In this document: one piece after another, positions 29,722 through 35,732 of the stretch
How the letters are laid out: each line of letters begins with the position of its first letter
Numbering within the stretch: position 1 is the first letter of the stretch
Virus record (IMG/VR): IMGVR_UViG_3300044675_005663
Location: 1 to 35,732 of that record
Source: a virus
DNA: 35,732 bases
Strand: one strand, 5' to 3'
Notes under the pieces: model-generated
What the model was told of the DNA's origin: nothing
The model's database searches: none
The model's input: only the letters and a program-made list of their open reading frames with translations
Position numbers and translations under genes: made by a program

Positions 29722-30405
29722 ATGGCACGCGCAACAGGACTAGCCCCCCGAAGGGGCTATCTACTGGATGCAATGACCGTATTGGTCGGCAGCGTCCTGG
29801 CCGGCGCCCGTGGCCGTCCCGCCGAAACCCGCATCGGGGCCGCTCGGTTGCTCACTACCAATCTGGCAGCCCAGAATACCTGGAAGCTTATCGCCTCCGG
29901 TGGCTCCAGTAACTCCGCTGGCGGCTACATCCTGCAGGCCGCTCACGTTGCCGAAGGCGCCGCCCTGAGCACTGCCTCCGCCTACGCCAACATCGGTGTG
30001 GTCACCGCCACCGCTGGCGCAATTAATGAGGTCGTTGTCGGCGGCAAGCAGATCCGTGATGCCGTCAAGGCTGCCGGTTCGGTGACTGGTGACGTTCGGG
30101 TGGCTGCGGTCCGGGTGCGCCCCGGCACCGGCAACCTGGCGATCAGCAACGTGGCGCTGACTTCCAACGTGGTCACGATCACGTTATCGGCTGCGCATAC
30201 CATGCTGGTTGGTGAGGTCGTCACAGTGGGATGCTCCAACCCGCTGGTGAATGGCACCTTTGCTATCACGGGCGTGGGCGCGAGCACCTTCACCTACGCA
30301 TTGGTGGCCAGTAACATCACCAGCGCATCGGCCACCGGGACCGTTACCAACGGCGCTGCTGTGCCGGTTGGAACCAACACCGTGGCCCTAGTTCCCGCTG
30401 AGTGA
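29722..30405 (+). CDS. Head decoration-type protein (227 aa)
   Basis: GAGG precedes ATG 29722. The N-terminal 135 residues are Ala/Gly/Val-rich (VVTATAGAINEVVVGGKQIRDAV). A beta domain follows at about 139-212 (VTITLSAAHTMLVGEVVTVG, NGTFAITGVGASTFTYALVASNI). The same domain pattern occurs inside the tail tube protein at 16474. Position immediately after the capsid gene and composition suggest a decoration or head-stabilising protein. A GC hairpin terminator follows. Confidence 0.65.
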   Translation: MARATGLAPRRGYLLDAMTVLVGSVLAGARGRPAETRIGAARLLTTNLAAQNTWKLIASGGSSNSAGGYILQAAHVAEGAALSTASAYANIGVVTATAGAINEVVVGGKQIRDAVKAAGSVTGDVRVAAVRVRPGTGNLAISNVALTSNVVTITLSAAHTMLVGEVVTVGCSNPLVNGTFAITGVGASTFTYALVASNITSASATGTVTNGAAVPVGTNTVALVPAE

Positions 30406-30431
30406 ACCATTAGGCGGCTTGTGATCACTTA

Positions 30432-30450
30432 GGGCCCTCCAGGGCCCTTT
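30432..30450 (+). terminator. Terminator-like hairpin
   Basis: GGGCCC (30432-30437), loop TCCA, GGGCCC (30442-30447) and TTT. It ends the capsid/decoration transcript. Confidence 0.65.
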
Positions 30451-30465
30451 CTGCTATCTATCACC

Positions 30466-30675
30466 ATGAATTTCCCTATCGGCTACGGCCACGAAGTCAA
30501 GCCACAACAGCCAGCAGCCGAGCCCGAGGCCCAGGAACCCGCTGCGGAGCCCTTGACGGCATCGCAGTCAGGACTGACCGGCTCCGCCAAACGCAAACGA
30601 GCACGGGTGACGGGTGGGCGGTTTGCTGCCGACAATCCGGCCACCGTGGCCGATGAGGCGTGGGTGGAAAGCTAG
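30466..30675 (+). CDS. Small head-region protein (69 aa)
   Basis: ATG 30466 encodes a Pro/Glu/Ala-rich start (QQPAAEPEAQEPAAEP), a basic segment (AKRKRARVTGGRF) and the end AADNPATVADEAWVES. Similar small proteins with GG+F..D.P.T...EAWV ends lie next to capsid genes in other phages, as I recall. Its last codons (GAA AGC TAG) are part of the GGAAAGCT motif, which thus overlaps the stop codon. Confidence 0.65.
   Translation: MNFPIGYGHEVKPQQPAAEPEAQEPAAEPLTASQSGLTGSAKRKRARVTGGRFAADNPATVADEAWVES
30666..30673 (+). repeat. GGAAAGCT boundary motif, copy 7
   Basis: It overlaps the end of the 69-aa gene and lies 46 nt before the next ATG, the same distance as the copy before the scaffold gene. Confidence 0.75.
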
Positions 30676-30711
30676 GGCAGCGATCTTTGCCGCTGAACAA
30701 AGGAGACCCCA

Positions 30712-31113
30712 ATGGCTTTTCAGTTTTCGGTAGCAGCGCGTAACGCTGCGCTGGACGCAATCGAAACGGCAGCAGGTACAGCCCCGACGCTGACGATTCG
30801 CACGGGATCCGTCCCGGCCAACTGCGCAACGGCAAGGGCGGGTACGGTGCTGGCAACACTGGTCCTCCCGTCCGACTGGCTGACAGCTGCATCAAGCGGG
30901 TCAAAGGCGCTATCCGGTACGTGGCAGGACGTAGCAGCGGACGCAGCTGGTACAGCGGCGCACTTCAGCATTGATCAGGGCGCCACCTGCCATATCCAAG
31001 GGACCGTAACTGCCACTGGTGGCGGCGGTGATATGACGATAGACAACACGTCGATTGCTGCAGGCCAACAGGTGACGATTACATCATTCAACCTGACCGC
31101 TGGCGGTGCCTGA
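30712..31113 (+). CDS. Virion-type protein (133 aa)
   Basis: AAAGGAG lies just before ATG 30712, one of the few strong ribosome binding sites here. The sequence MAFQFSVAARNAALDAIETAAGTAPTLTIRTG, then VLATLVLPSDW and HFSIDQGATCHIQGTVTATGGGGDMTIDN, matches a beta-rich phage structural protein type found in many tailed phages, function unassigned. It begins a compact series of virion genes ending at 34040. Confidence 0.7.
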   Translation: MAFQFSVAARNAALDAIETAAGTAPTLTIRTGSVPANCATARAGTVLATLVLPSDWLTAASSGSKALSGTWQDVAADAAGTAAHFSIDQGATCHIQGTVTATGGGGDMTIDNTSIAAGQQVTITSFNLTAGGA

Positions 31114-31115
31114 AG

Positions 31116-31574
31116 ATGACAACGCGAGCACAAAAAATCGCGGCAAAGGTGGCGCAGTTTGCCGGGGCCGCAGAGTCTGAAGTTGCCGCCGCGCTTAATG
31201 CGCCAGACAGCAACCTGCCAACAAAACGAAGCGATGTGGCTACCGAAGAAGCCAGGGAAATCCTGCTGGCCACAGGTGAATGGGGGGCAGTAATTCTTGC
31301 TGCCGAAAACAGCACAGTCCCCCAACAGCTACGTGCTGCGTGCATTGTCCTGCGCGATACAATCACACAAACAGCGACGATCCCTGTCAGCACACCGACG
31401 ATATACAGCGCAACGACAGACCTGCTTAATGGATTAGTTGTTGCCGGGATTCTAACGAATGACACCCGCAATGCGCTGATGGGCCTTGCAGACGTACATC
31501 AGTCATGGGCTGATATGGAGGGAGTGGGTGAGGTTACAACCCGCGACGTTGGCATTGCCAGGGGGAACATCTGA
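31116..31574 (+). CDS. Unknown helical protein (152 aa)
   Basis: ATG 31116 follows the previous stop by two bases. The product is mostly helical (AQKIAAKVAQFAGAAESEVAAALN, TPTIYSATTDLLNGLVVAGILTNDTRNALMGLAD). It ends ADMEGVGEVTTRDVGIARGNI. No domain is recognised; position suggests a virion accessory protein. The stop overlaps the next ATG. Confidence 0.6.
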   Translation: MTTRAQKIAAKVAQFAGAAESEVAAALNAPDSNLPTKRSDVATEEAREILLATGEWGAVILAAENSTVPQQLRAACIVLRDTITQTATIPVSTPTIYSATTDLLNGLVVAGILTNDTRNALMGLADVHQSWADMEGVGEVTTRDVGIARGNI

Positions 31575-31993
31575 TGGCCGTCGCAAAATGGGCAACACCA
31601 GGCACAAGGTCGTCCAACCTTGCCGGTACAACATTCAACACGCTGGCAAACGGCTCTGCCGGAACGGCGATCACCTATGACAACAGCACGGCGCGTGATC
31701 TTTACGCCGCTGTCACGGTCAAACTGGGATCGCTTACTCCGACAACGGGCGGTGAAATTACGCTGAGGGTTTACAGCGGGGACGGAACTGACACGCCAGA
31801 CTTGAATGGCGGGTCTTTCGACACCTACAGGGCGGCGCTAACAACAACCGCAGGGGCCAAGGTTGTGACGTTCCCAATGGTGCGGCTCTATCCATTCTCA
31901 GGCGCTTTGCAGGTGGTTAACAACGCGGGTGTTTCAACTGCGGCCAGTGGGAATGAGCTTTTTGTCCGTCCATACAACGAGGATGTCAGCTAG
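31574..31993 (+). CDS. Virion-type beta protein (139 aa)
   Basis: The sequence AVAKWATPGTRSSNLAGTTFNTLANGS, YAAVTVKLGSLTPTTGGEITLRVYSGDGTDTPD and LFVRPYNEDVS is beta-rich and resembles small phage tail or head proteins of unknown role that occur next to the 133-aa type. The start codon overlaps the previous stop, and its own stop overlaps the following GTG by one base. Confidence 0.65.
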   Translation: MAVAKWATPGTRSSNLAGTTFNTLANGSAGTAITYDNSTARDLYAAVTVKLGSLTPTTGGEITLRVYSGDGTDTPDLNGGSFDTYRAALTTTAGAKVVTFPMVRLYPFSGALQVVNNAGVSTAASGNELFVRPYNEDVS

Positions 31994-32802
31994 TGTCACG
32001 CGGTACGTCACCGCTGGACGAGGCGCGGCTGCAGGGGCGCCTGTGGTCTCCTGATCTACTGGGCACTGCCCGCACTACGTTCGTTTTTGACGCTGCATTG
32101 CCACAGTGCATGACCCTGGAAAGCGGCAACAAGGCGTCGTCCATCCAGGATGCGTTTAGCCGGACGGGCAGTTTCGTCCAGGCTACGGATGCCCGCAGGC
32201 CGACATATGCACCTAGCGTTGCATCGGATCTGCCGTCGCTGAAATTTTCGCGCACGGGGCAGAACAATCTGGACAGCAGCGATGTGTTTTTTTCTGGCGC
32301 AAACCAAAGCCTATTCCTGGTGCTGAGGAGCGCAAACCCGAGCGTCAATGGCGAAAACATCTTAGATACGGGCGCGGACAATGCTTTATCAAGACGGCAG
32401 CTAGAGATAACAAACACGACCGGACGATTGACGGCTTCGCGTGATGGCAGCGGCGGTTCGCTCGTTTCTCCAGTTACCTCCATTTTTGGATGGCAGGCCG
32501 TCGGAATTGTCTATAATGGAGCTAATTCGTTTATATCAGTAAACGGGAATCGAGTTAACGGAACAATAAGCACAAGTACAACATCAAGCGTTGCGCCATA
32601 TCGGATCGGCTCGCGGTTTGCAAGTCCGGCTGCGGGGGATTGGTTCAACGGCAACTTTGCCACGTTTATACATTTTAATGGTGTGTGGACAAGTAAGGAG
32701 GTTGACCTGCTGCAAGGATTGTATGCGTGGCTAGGGGGGTTCAGGAACTTGCTGGCTGCATCTCATCCCTTTCGCAATCGTCCGCCACTAATAGGAGACT
32801 GA
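31993..32802 (+). CDS. LamG/concanavalin-like adhesin-type protein (269 aa)
   Basis: The C-terminal half has the pattern of a LamG/concanavalin A-like jelly roll: FGWQAVGIVYNGANSFISVNGNRVNG, SVAPYRIGSRFASPAAGDWFNGNFATFIHFNGVWTSKEVDLLQGLYAW. Such domains in phages often bind carbohydrate on fibres or decorate virions. The N-terminal part (SPLDEARLQGRLWSPDLLGTART) also fits known virion proteins. The start is GTG 31993. Bases about 32500-32600 are AT-richer. Confidence 0.7.
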   Translation: MSRGTSPLDEARLQGRLWSPDLLGTARTTFVFDAALPQCMTLESGNKASSIQDAFSRTGSFVQATDARRPTYAPSVASDLPSLKFSRTGQNNLDSSDVFFSGANQSLFLVLRSANPSVNGENILDTGADNALSRRQLEITNTTGRLTASRDGSGGSLVSPVTSIFGWQAVGIVYNGANSFISVNGNRVNGTISTSTTSSVAPYRIGSRFASPAAGDWFNGNFATFIHFNGVWTSKEVDLLQGLYAWLGGFRNLLAASHPFRNRPPLIGD

Positions 32803-32803
32803 T

Positions 32804-33697
32804 ATGCTACGCATCCGCGTTCCATCTATCGGGACGGGAGTAGTCGATGGCGGCGGGATTGTCGCCACAGCTTCTGGCACGATTAGTTTTACCGGGTCTG
32901 CAACTGGCACCGTTGCAAATTCCGGCACTGCTAGCGGCACGCTGCCACTCACGGGATCTGCTACGGCAACCGCCCCAATCATCGGGGTTGCCAGTGGCAC
33001 GCTTGAGCTAACGGGTGATGCAGCGGGCGTCATTGGCAACGCCCCTGCTAACGCTACCGCATCCGGCACGCTGCCCCTCGGTGGGTCGGCAACGGGTGCG
33101 GTAGCTGTATCCGGCTCTGCCGCTGGCATCTTGCCCCTTGATGGGGGCGTCACTGGTGCCGTCACCGTATCTGCGGTGGGTAGTGGCACGCTGCCCCTGT
33201 CTGGCACCGCTACGGGCGTGGTCGGCACCGTTCCGATCACTGCCACGGCAGCAGGGATACTGCCGCTCGCTGGTACCGCTACGGGCAAGGTCAGCGTCGA
33301 TGGCGCCGCCAGCGGGACGCTGCCGCTCGATGGTGAGGCGACCGCTTCTGTCCGCGTGTCCGGCGTTGCCACTGGCATCTTGCCACTTGGCGGGACTGGC
33401 GTAGCAGCGGCTTTGATCAGCGCGATTGCCAGCGGCACCTTACCGCTCACTGGTAACGCGACCGGCACGGTAGCTACGGCAATCATATCCGGGGTAGCGG
33501 CGGGAGATTTGCCCCTTGGCGGGTCAGCAACAGGCGCGGTCCGTATTATCGGATTGGCGGCTGGTGCCTTTGTGGTCACCGGCACGGCAACGGCGATCGG
33601 GCCAGTTCAATTTGCCACCCGCTTTGCCTACCCTGGCGATCCGGCCAATAACGGAAAACTAGCTGTATCACGCCGTGGTGGACGGCTCGTCAGATGA
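32804..33697 (+). CDS. Protein of twelve 20-residue repeats (fibre-like, 297 aa)
   Basis: Nearly the whole protein is a tandem array of about twelve units of 20-23 residues. The consensus is (A/V)ASGTLPLTGSATGTVxxSG; each unit contains a SGTLPL-like strand and a GxATGxV strand, so a beta-solenoid or extended fibre is likely. A short unique C-terminus (ATRFAYPGDPANNGKLAVSRRGGRLVR) follows. GGAG precedes ATG 32804. No cysteine or aromatic core is present in the array. The genes around it suggest a host-binding or decoration fibre. Confidence 0.7.
   Translation: MLRIRVPSIGTGVVDGGGIVATASGTISFTGSATGTVANSGTASGTLPLTGSATATAPIIGVASGTLELTGDAAGVIGNAPANATASGTLPLGGSATGAVAVSGSAAGILPLDGGVTGAVTVSAVGSGTLPLSGTATGVVGTVPITATAAGILPLAGTATGKVSVDGAASGTLPLDGEATASVRVSGVATGILPLGGTGVAAALISAIASGTLPLTGNATGTVATAIISGVAAGDLPLGGSATGAVRIIGLAAGAFVVTGTATAIGPVQFATRFAYPGDPANNGKLAVSRRGGRLVR
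32873..33600 (+). repeat. Tandem array of 60-70-bp coding repeats
   Basis: Recurring words such as GGCACGCTGCC, GGCATCTTGCC and GCAACGGGC mark about twelve diverged units of 60-69 bp. They encode the SGTLPLTGSATG repeats of the protein that starts at 32804. Confidence 0.75.
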
Positions 33698-33704
33698 GGT
33701 TTTG

Positions 33705-34040
33705 ATGGAAACGTTTTACATCAAACGGGGTGATACGTCACCAGCAATACGGTACGCGCTAAGCCCTGCAACGGTGAATCTAACCGGGGCCACCGTGCGC
33801 TTCCAGATGCGGGCGCGACGATCGCGTGGCGGGGCCACCGTGATTGACGCTGCGGCGGTGGTGGTGACTGCAACTGGTACGCCAACGGTCGAATATCAGT
33901 GGCAAACGGGCGAAATCGCCAATGCTGGCATCTTTGAAGCCGAGTTCCGGGTGACCTATGCCGATGGCAGGGTTGAGACGTTCCCCAATGATGAGTTCAT
34001 CTCGGTCAAGGTTTCTGAAGATGTCCCGCCAGCGAGTTAG
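33705..34040 (+). CDS. BppU-like N-terminal domain protein (111 aa)
   Basis: ATG 33705 (behind GAGG) is preferred to GTG 33675, which overlaps the repeat gene. The sequence FYIKRGDTSPAIRYALSP, VNLTGATVRFQMRAR and VEYQWQTGEIANAGIFEAEFRVTYADGRVETFPNDEFISVKV fits the N-terminal domain of phage baseplate upper proteins (BppU-like) that attach receptor-binding parts. As a stand-alone domain it may link fibre to virion. Confidence 0.7.
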   Translation: METFYIKRGDTSPAIRYALSPATVNLTGATVRFQMRARRSRGGATVIDAAAVVVTATGTPTVEYQWQTGEIANAGIFEAEFRVTYADGRVETFPNDEFISVKVSEDVPPAS

Positions 34041-34066
34041 CTCCTGATAGCAACGCTTCGGCGCCT

Positions 34067-34074
34067 GGAAAGCT
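34067..34074 (+). repeat. GGAAAGCT boundary motif, copy 8
   Basis: Context CGCCTGGAAAGCTAGGCCAG, in the 81-nt gap, 55 nt before the ATG of the membrane protein at 34122. Confidence 0.75.
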
Positions 34075-34121
34075 AGGCCAGAGCGTAAACCCTTGTAACG
34101 CATGGCTGGGATCATCGACGG

Positions 34122-34250
34122 ATGACACTAATCCCTGACGATCTGCTCTCAATGACGCTGTGGCACCTGGCGTTGTTTCTGCCTGCCTGGGGTGTTCTGA
34201 CGGCGGTGCCGGGTGTGCGGCGCTGGATGCGGGGGAGGTTGGAGCCGTGA
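34122..34250 (+). CDS. Small single-span membrane protein (42 aa)
   Basis: ATG 34122 encodes a short hydrophobic segment (LLSMTLWHLALFLPAWGVLTAV) followed by a basic end (RRWMRGRLEP), as expected of a small inner-membrane protein. The stop overlaps the next GTG (GTGA). With the two following membrane genes it looks like a lysis module (holin or pinholin type), which is inferred from size, topology and clustering. Confidence 0.55.
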   Translation: MTLIPDDLLSMTLWHLALFLPAWGVLTAVPGVRRWMRGRLEP

Positions 34251-34729
34251 GCGGAGAACAACAGACTTTTGAATCAGTTGCGCAGCCAGGATCGCAGAGC
34301 GAAATAGCCGCTTTCCTGGGAATACTAAAAACGGCCTGTGATCGCTTACATGGTCTTGAAGGCAAACTTGAAACTATTGCTAAAATAGGTTTTAGGCTTG
34401 AGGCTGTAGAAAAAGGGCAAGAACAAATTGCAGATAAAATTGACAGATCAGCGCAAGCGCATCAATCCTTACAGGAAAAATACCTAGACCAATCGCATAA
34501 ACACGAAATTGAAATATTAGAGATCAATGGACGAATAAAAGACTATGAAGAAGTCGCTAAAACGGTTGCCAGGTTAGACAAAAACGTTTCCGCCTATGTG
34601 TTGCTAGCCGTTGTTGGGGGGGGCATACTGGGAGCTTTGTTTACTGGACTTCCTGCTTGGCTGGATCGCATGAAGCATTCTAAAACAGGCACCATGACCC
34701 CCCCAGCACTGGTGAGGTGGAGGGGGTGA
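34247..34729 (+). CDS. Coiled-coil protein with C-terminal membrane span (160 aa)
   Basis: GTG 34247 overlaps the previous stop. The protein is a charged helix (about 15-125, with EGKLETIAKIGFRLEAVEKGQEQIADKI and KHEIEILEINGRIKDYEEVAKTVARLDKNV). A membrane segment follows (YVLLAVVGGGILGALFTGLPAW), then a basic end. This resembles XhlA-like or spanin-like lysis accessory proteins in layout, without a clear family match. The coding sequence is much more AT-rich than its neighbours. Confidence 0.6.
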   Translation: MSGEQQTFESVAQPGSQSEIAAFLGILKTACDRLHGLEGKLETIAKIGFRLEAVEKGQEQIADKIDRSAQAHQSLQEKYLDQSHKHEIEILEINGRIKDYEEVAKTVARLDKNVSAYVLLAVVGGGILGALFTGLPAWLDRMKHSKTGTMTPPALVRWRG

Positions 34730-34935
34730 CCCGCTACATAAGCTGGTGTCTTGGGTTTGCCGGCTTCTGCTTACTGGCTGGCGCAGGAGTCGGGGTTCTT
34801 GACTGGTGGAATTGCACGAAACATGCTGGCGGCAAAGCCTGTGCTGAAAGCCGCACCGTTGCAATCGTTGCCCTTACCGGTGCAGCCACCACAGCGCTAG
34901 GCATTGCCGTGCCAAACCGCACTCACAATCCGTGA
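34726..34935 (+). CDS. Two-span membrane protein, holin-like (69 aa)
   Basis: GTG 34726 overlaps the previous stop (GTGA). Two hydrophobic stretches, YISWCLGFAGFCLLAGAGVGVLDWW and TVAIVALTGAATTALGIAV, flank a polar loop with NCTKHAGGKACAES, giving a class II holin-like topology. Size, position and coupling to two other membrane genes support a lysis role. No sequence family is recognised. The cyclooxygenase-like gene starts 16 bases after its stop. Confidence 0.55.
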   Translation: MTRYISWCLGFAGFCLLAGAGVGVLDWWNCTKHAGGKACAESRTVAIVALTGAATTALGIAVPNRTHNP

Positions 34936-34951
34936 CACAGGAGAAAAGCTA

Positions 34952-35732
34952 ATGATCTTGTCGGTTCTGATACGGTCCCGATTGTTGCGAAGGGTCATTG
35001 GGTGGGCATCATCAATCCCCTGGCTCGGAAAACATGTAAACCGACTGATCACCAATCTGATCGCTAACTCCACCACGCCTCGGCCCAGACCATTCAGCCT
35101 GTGGTCTCCTGTGGCAGTTGCAACGGGTGGCCCCAGTGGTCCGATTTCCGATTACACATCCTGGCCTGCCCTGACGGATCGTCAGTTTTCCGCGCGTCAC
35201 ATGCCTCCTGCCAGCATGAGCAGCATTGCGGCGCTCCCCGATGATGCCCCAAGCGGGCAAGGTGGTTGGGGTCCGGTTACGTCCTTGTTCGCCAGGGGCG
35301 AGGTGATGCAGGCGGATCGATCATCTGTTCTGTTCATGTTTTTTGCGCAATGGTTTACCGACAGTGTGCTCCGCACCGACCCTGACGACCGACGCAAGAA
35401 CACCTCCAACCATGATGTCGATCTCTGCCAGATATATGGGCTGTATGAGCACCAAGCCCGGTGTCTACGGAGTCACTCTGGAGGACGCTTAAGCTCTCAG
35501 ATCATTAATGGGGAGGAATATCCTGATTATCTAGGAGAGCGAAACGAGGCAGGCGAATGGCAGGTCAAGGCTAAATATAGCTGTTTAGATTCTGCAGGGC
35601 GGGTTATCCCCTCACAGGGGCTTTACCCCCATGGCAATACCGAATGGGTAAAGGCAGCCCTAGACAAGAGTTTCCCCCCAGGCACGCTGACGCCAGAGCA
35701 GCGTGATGCAAGGCTCGACAGGCTCTATGCAA
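34952..35732 (+). CDS. Cyclooxygenase-like heme peroxidase, N-terminal part (runs off window)
   Basis: AGGAG precedes ATG 34952, and 260 residues are visible before the window ends. They align with animal prostaglandin-endoperoxide synthase. WASSIPWL (18-25) fits the membrane-binding region, followed by YTSWPALTDRQFSARHMPP (68-86) and LFARGEV. FMFFAQWFTDSVLRTD (128-143) matches FAFFAQHFTHQFFKT, and NHDVDLCQIYG (153-163) matches GHGVDLGHIYG. LRSHSGGRLSSQIINGEEYP (172-191) matches the following segment. The catalytic distal Gln is kept (Q133), but the distal His position holds Asp137. The catalytic Tyr and proximal His would lie outside the window. Such enzymes oxygenate fatty acids. It reads as the next gene of the phage operon, but host origin at a prophage edge is not excluded. 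Confidence 0.85.
   Translation, partial: MILSVLIRSRLLRRVIGWASSIPWLGKHVNRLITNLIANSTTPRPRPFSLWSPVAVATGGPSGPISDYTSWPALTDRQFSARHMPPASMSSIAALPDDAPSGQGGWGPVTSLFARGEVMQADRSSVLFMFFAQWFTDSVLRTDPDDRRKNTSNHDVDLCQIYGLYEHQARCLRSHSGGRLSSQIINGEEYPDYLGERNEAGEWQVKAKYSCLDSAGRVIPSQGLYPHGNTEWVKAALDKSFPPGTLTPEQRDARLDRLYA

Noticed and set aside
32788-33585. 265-codon minus-strand open frame opposite the repeat protein
   Set aside because: It is the antisense of the Gly/Ala/Thr repeat array, and its length follows from the repeated GC-rich codons. The + strand frame has a ribosome binding site and a sensible protein.
34091-34113. TTGTAACGCATGGCTGGGATCAT as another GTAACG-type promoter box
   Set aside because: Only partial match, no GATTGCGACAATC box 32 nt upstream, and the gap already has a GGAAAGCT copy.
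1-35732. Search for integrase, repressor, tRNA, CRISPR array or insertion-sequence ends
   Set aside because: None could be recognised. The only tandem repeat array is coding, and no transposase-like frame or cloverleaf was seen.

Overview
The window is about 35.7 kb of a tailed-phage genome (free phage or prophage) with siphovirus-type morphogenesis genes, almost all on the + strand. Base composition is GC-rich with several AT-rich patches. A picocyanobacterial (Synechococcus/Cyanobium-like) host is suggested, but not proven, by a sigma-like protein closest to cyanobacterial group 3 (SigF-like) factors and by several small proteins of types I associate with cyanophages. No integrase, repressor, tRNA, rRNA or CRISPR array is visible, so lifestyle cannot be settled.

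Layout. 1-2.3 kb: C-terminus of an unknown gene, a degenerate GH24 lysozyme-like gene and terminase large subunit (TerL). 2.3-4.3 kb: a protein with the hairpin signature of the Acb2/Tad1 signal-sponge family, two small unknown genes and a sigma-region-2 protein. 4.4-5.9 kb: portal. 5.9-8.9 kb: an array of small unknown genes carrying three copies of a composite promoter-like element and four copies of a GC hairpin. 9-18.4 kb: a basic protein, MuF-like head morphogenesis protein, head completion genes, a tail-assembly chaperone pair with a lambda-type -1 frameshift site (GGGAAAG), tail tube-like protein and tail completion gene. Five islands of minus-strand small genes, including an AP2-domain gene, interrupt this stretch, and an HNH gene lies between two of them. 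18.4-27.6 kb: tape measure, distal tail, tail hub and accessory virion proteins, one with a MIDAS motif. 27.6-31.6 kb: scaffold, major capsid and head accessory proteins, unusually placed after the tail genes. 31.6-34.0 kb: adhesin or fibre-like genes, including a protein of twelve 20-residue repeats. 34.1-34.9 kb: three overlapping small membrane proteins (holin/spanin-like). 34.95 kb to the window end: the N-terminal 260 residues of a cyclooxygenase (prostaglandin-endoperoxide synthase)-like heme peroxidase.

Regulation is the most distinctive feature. Ten exact copies of GGAAAGCT sit only at gene boundaries, each pointing at a start codon 13-55 nt downstream on the same strand. Three divergent or post-island gaps carry a CCTAAGCC direct repeat with an 18-nt period at a fixed 57-58 nt from the next + strand start. 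Three composite elements (GATTGYGAC..., 32 nt, GTAACGSACCGGCTAC) precede small genes. The capsid leader holds three copies of GGCGTGAYGCC. Together with a phage-borne sigma-like gene this suggests a phage-specific transcription programme with short promoter or boundary cassettes that travel with accessory genes. That reading is an inference; the repeats themselves are directly visible.
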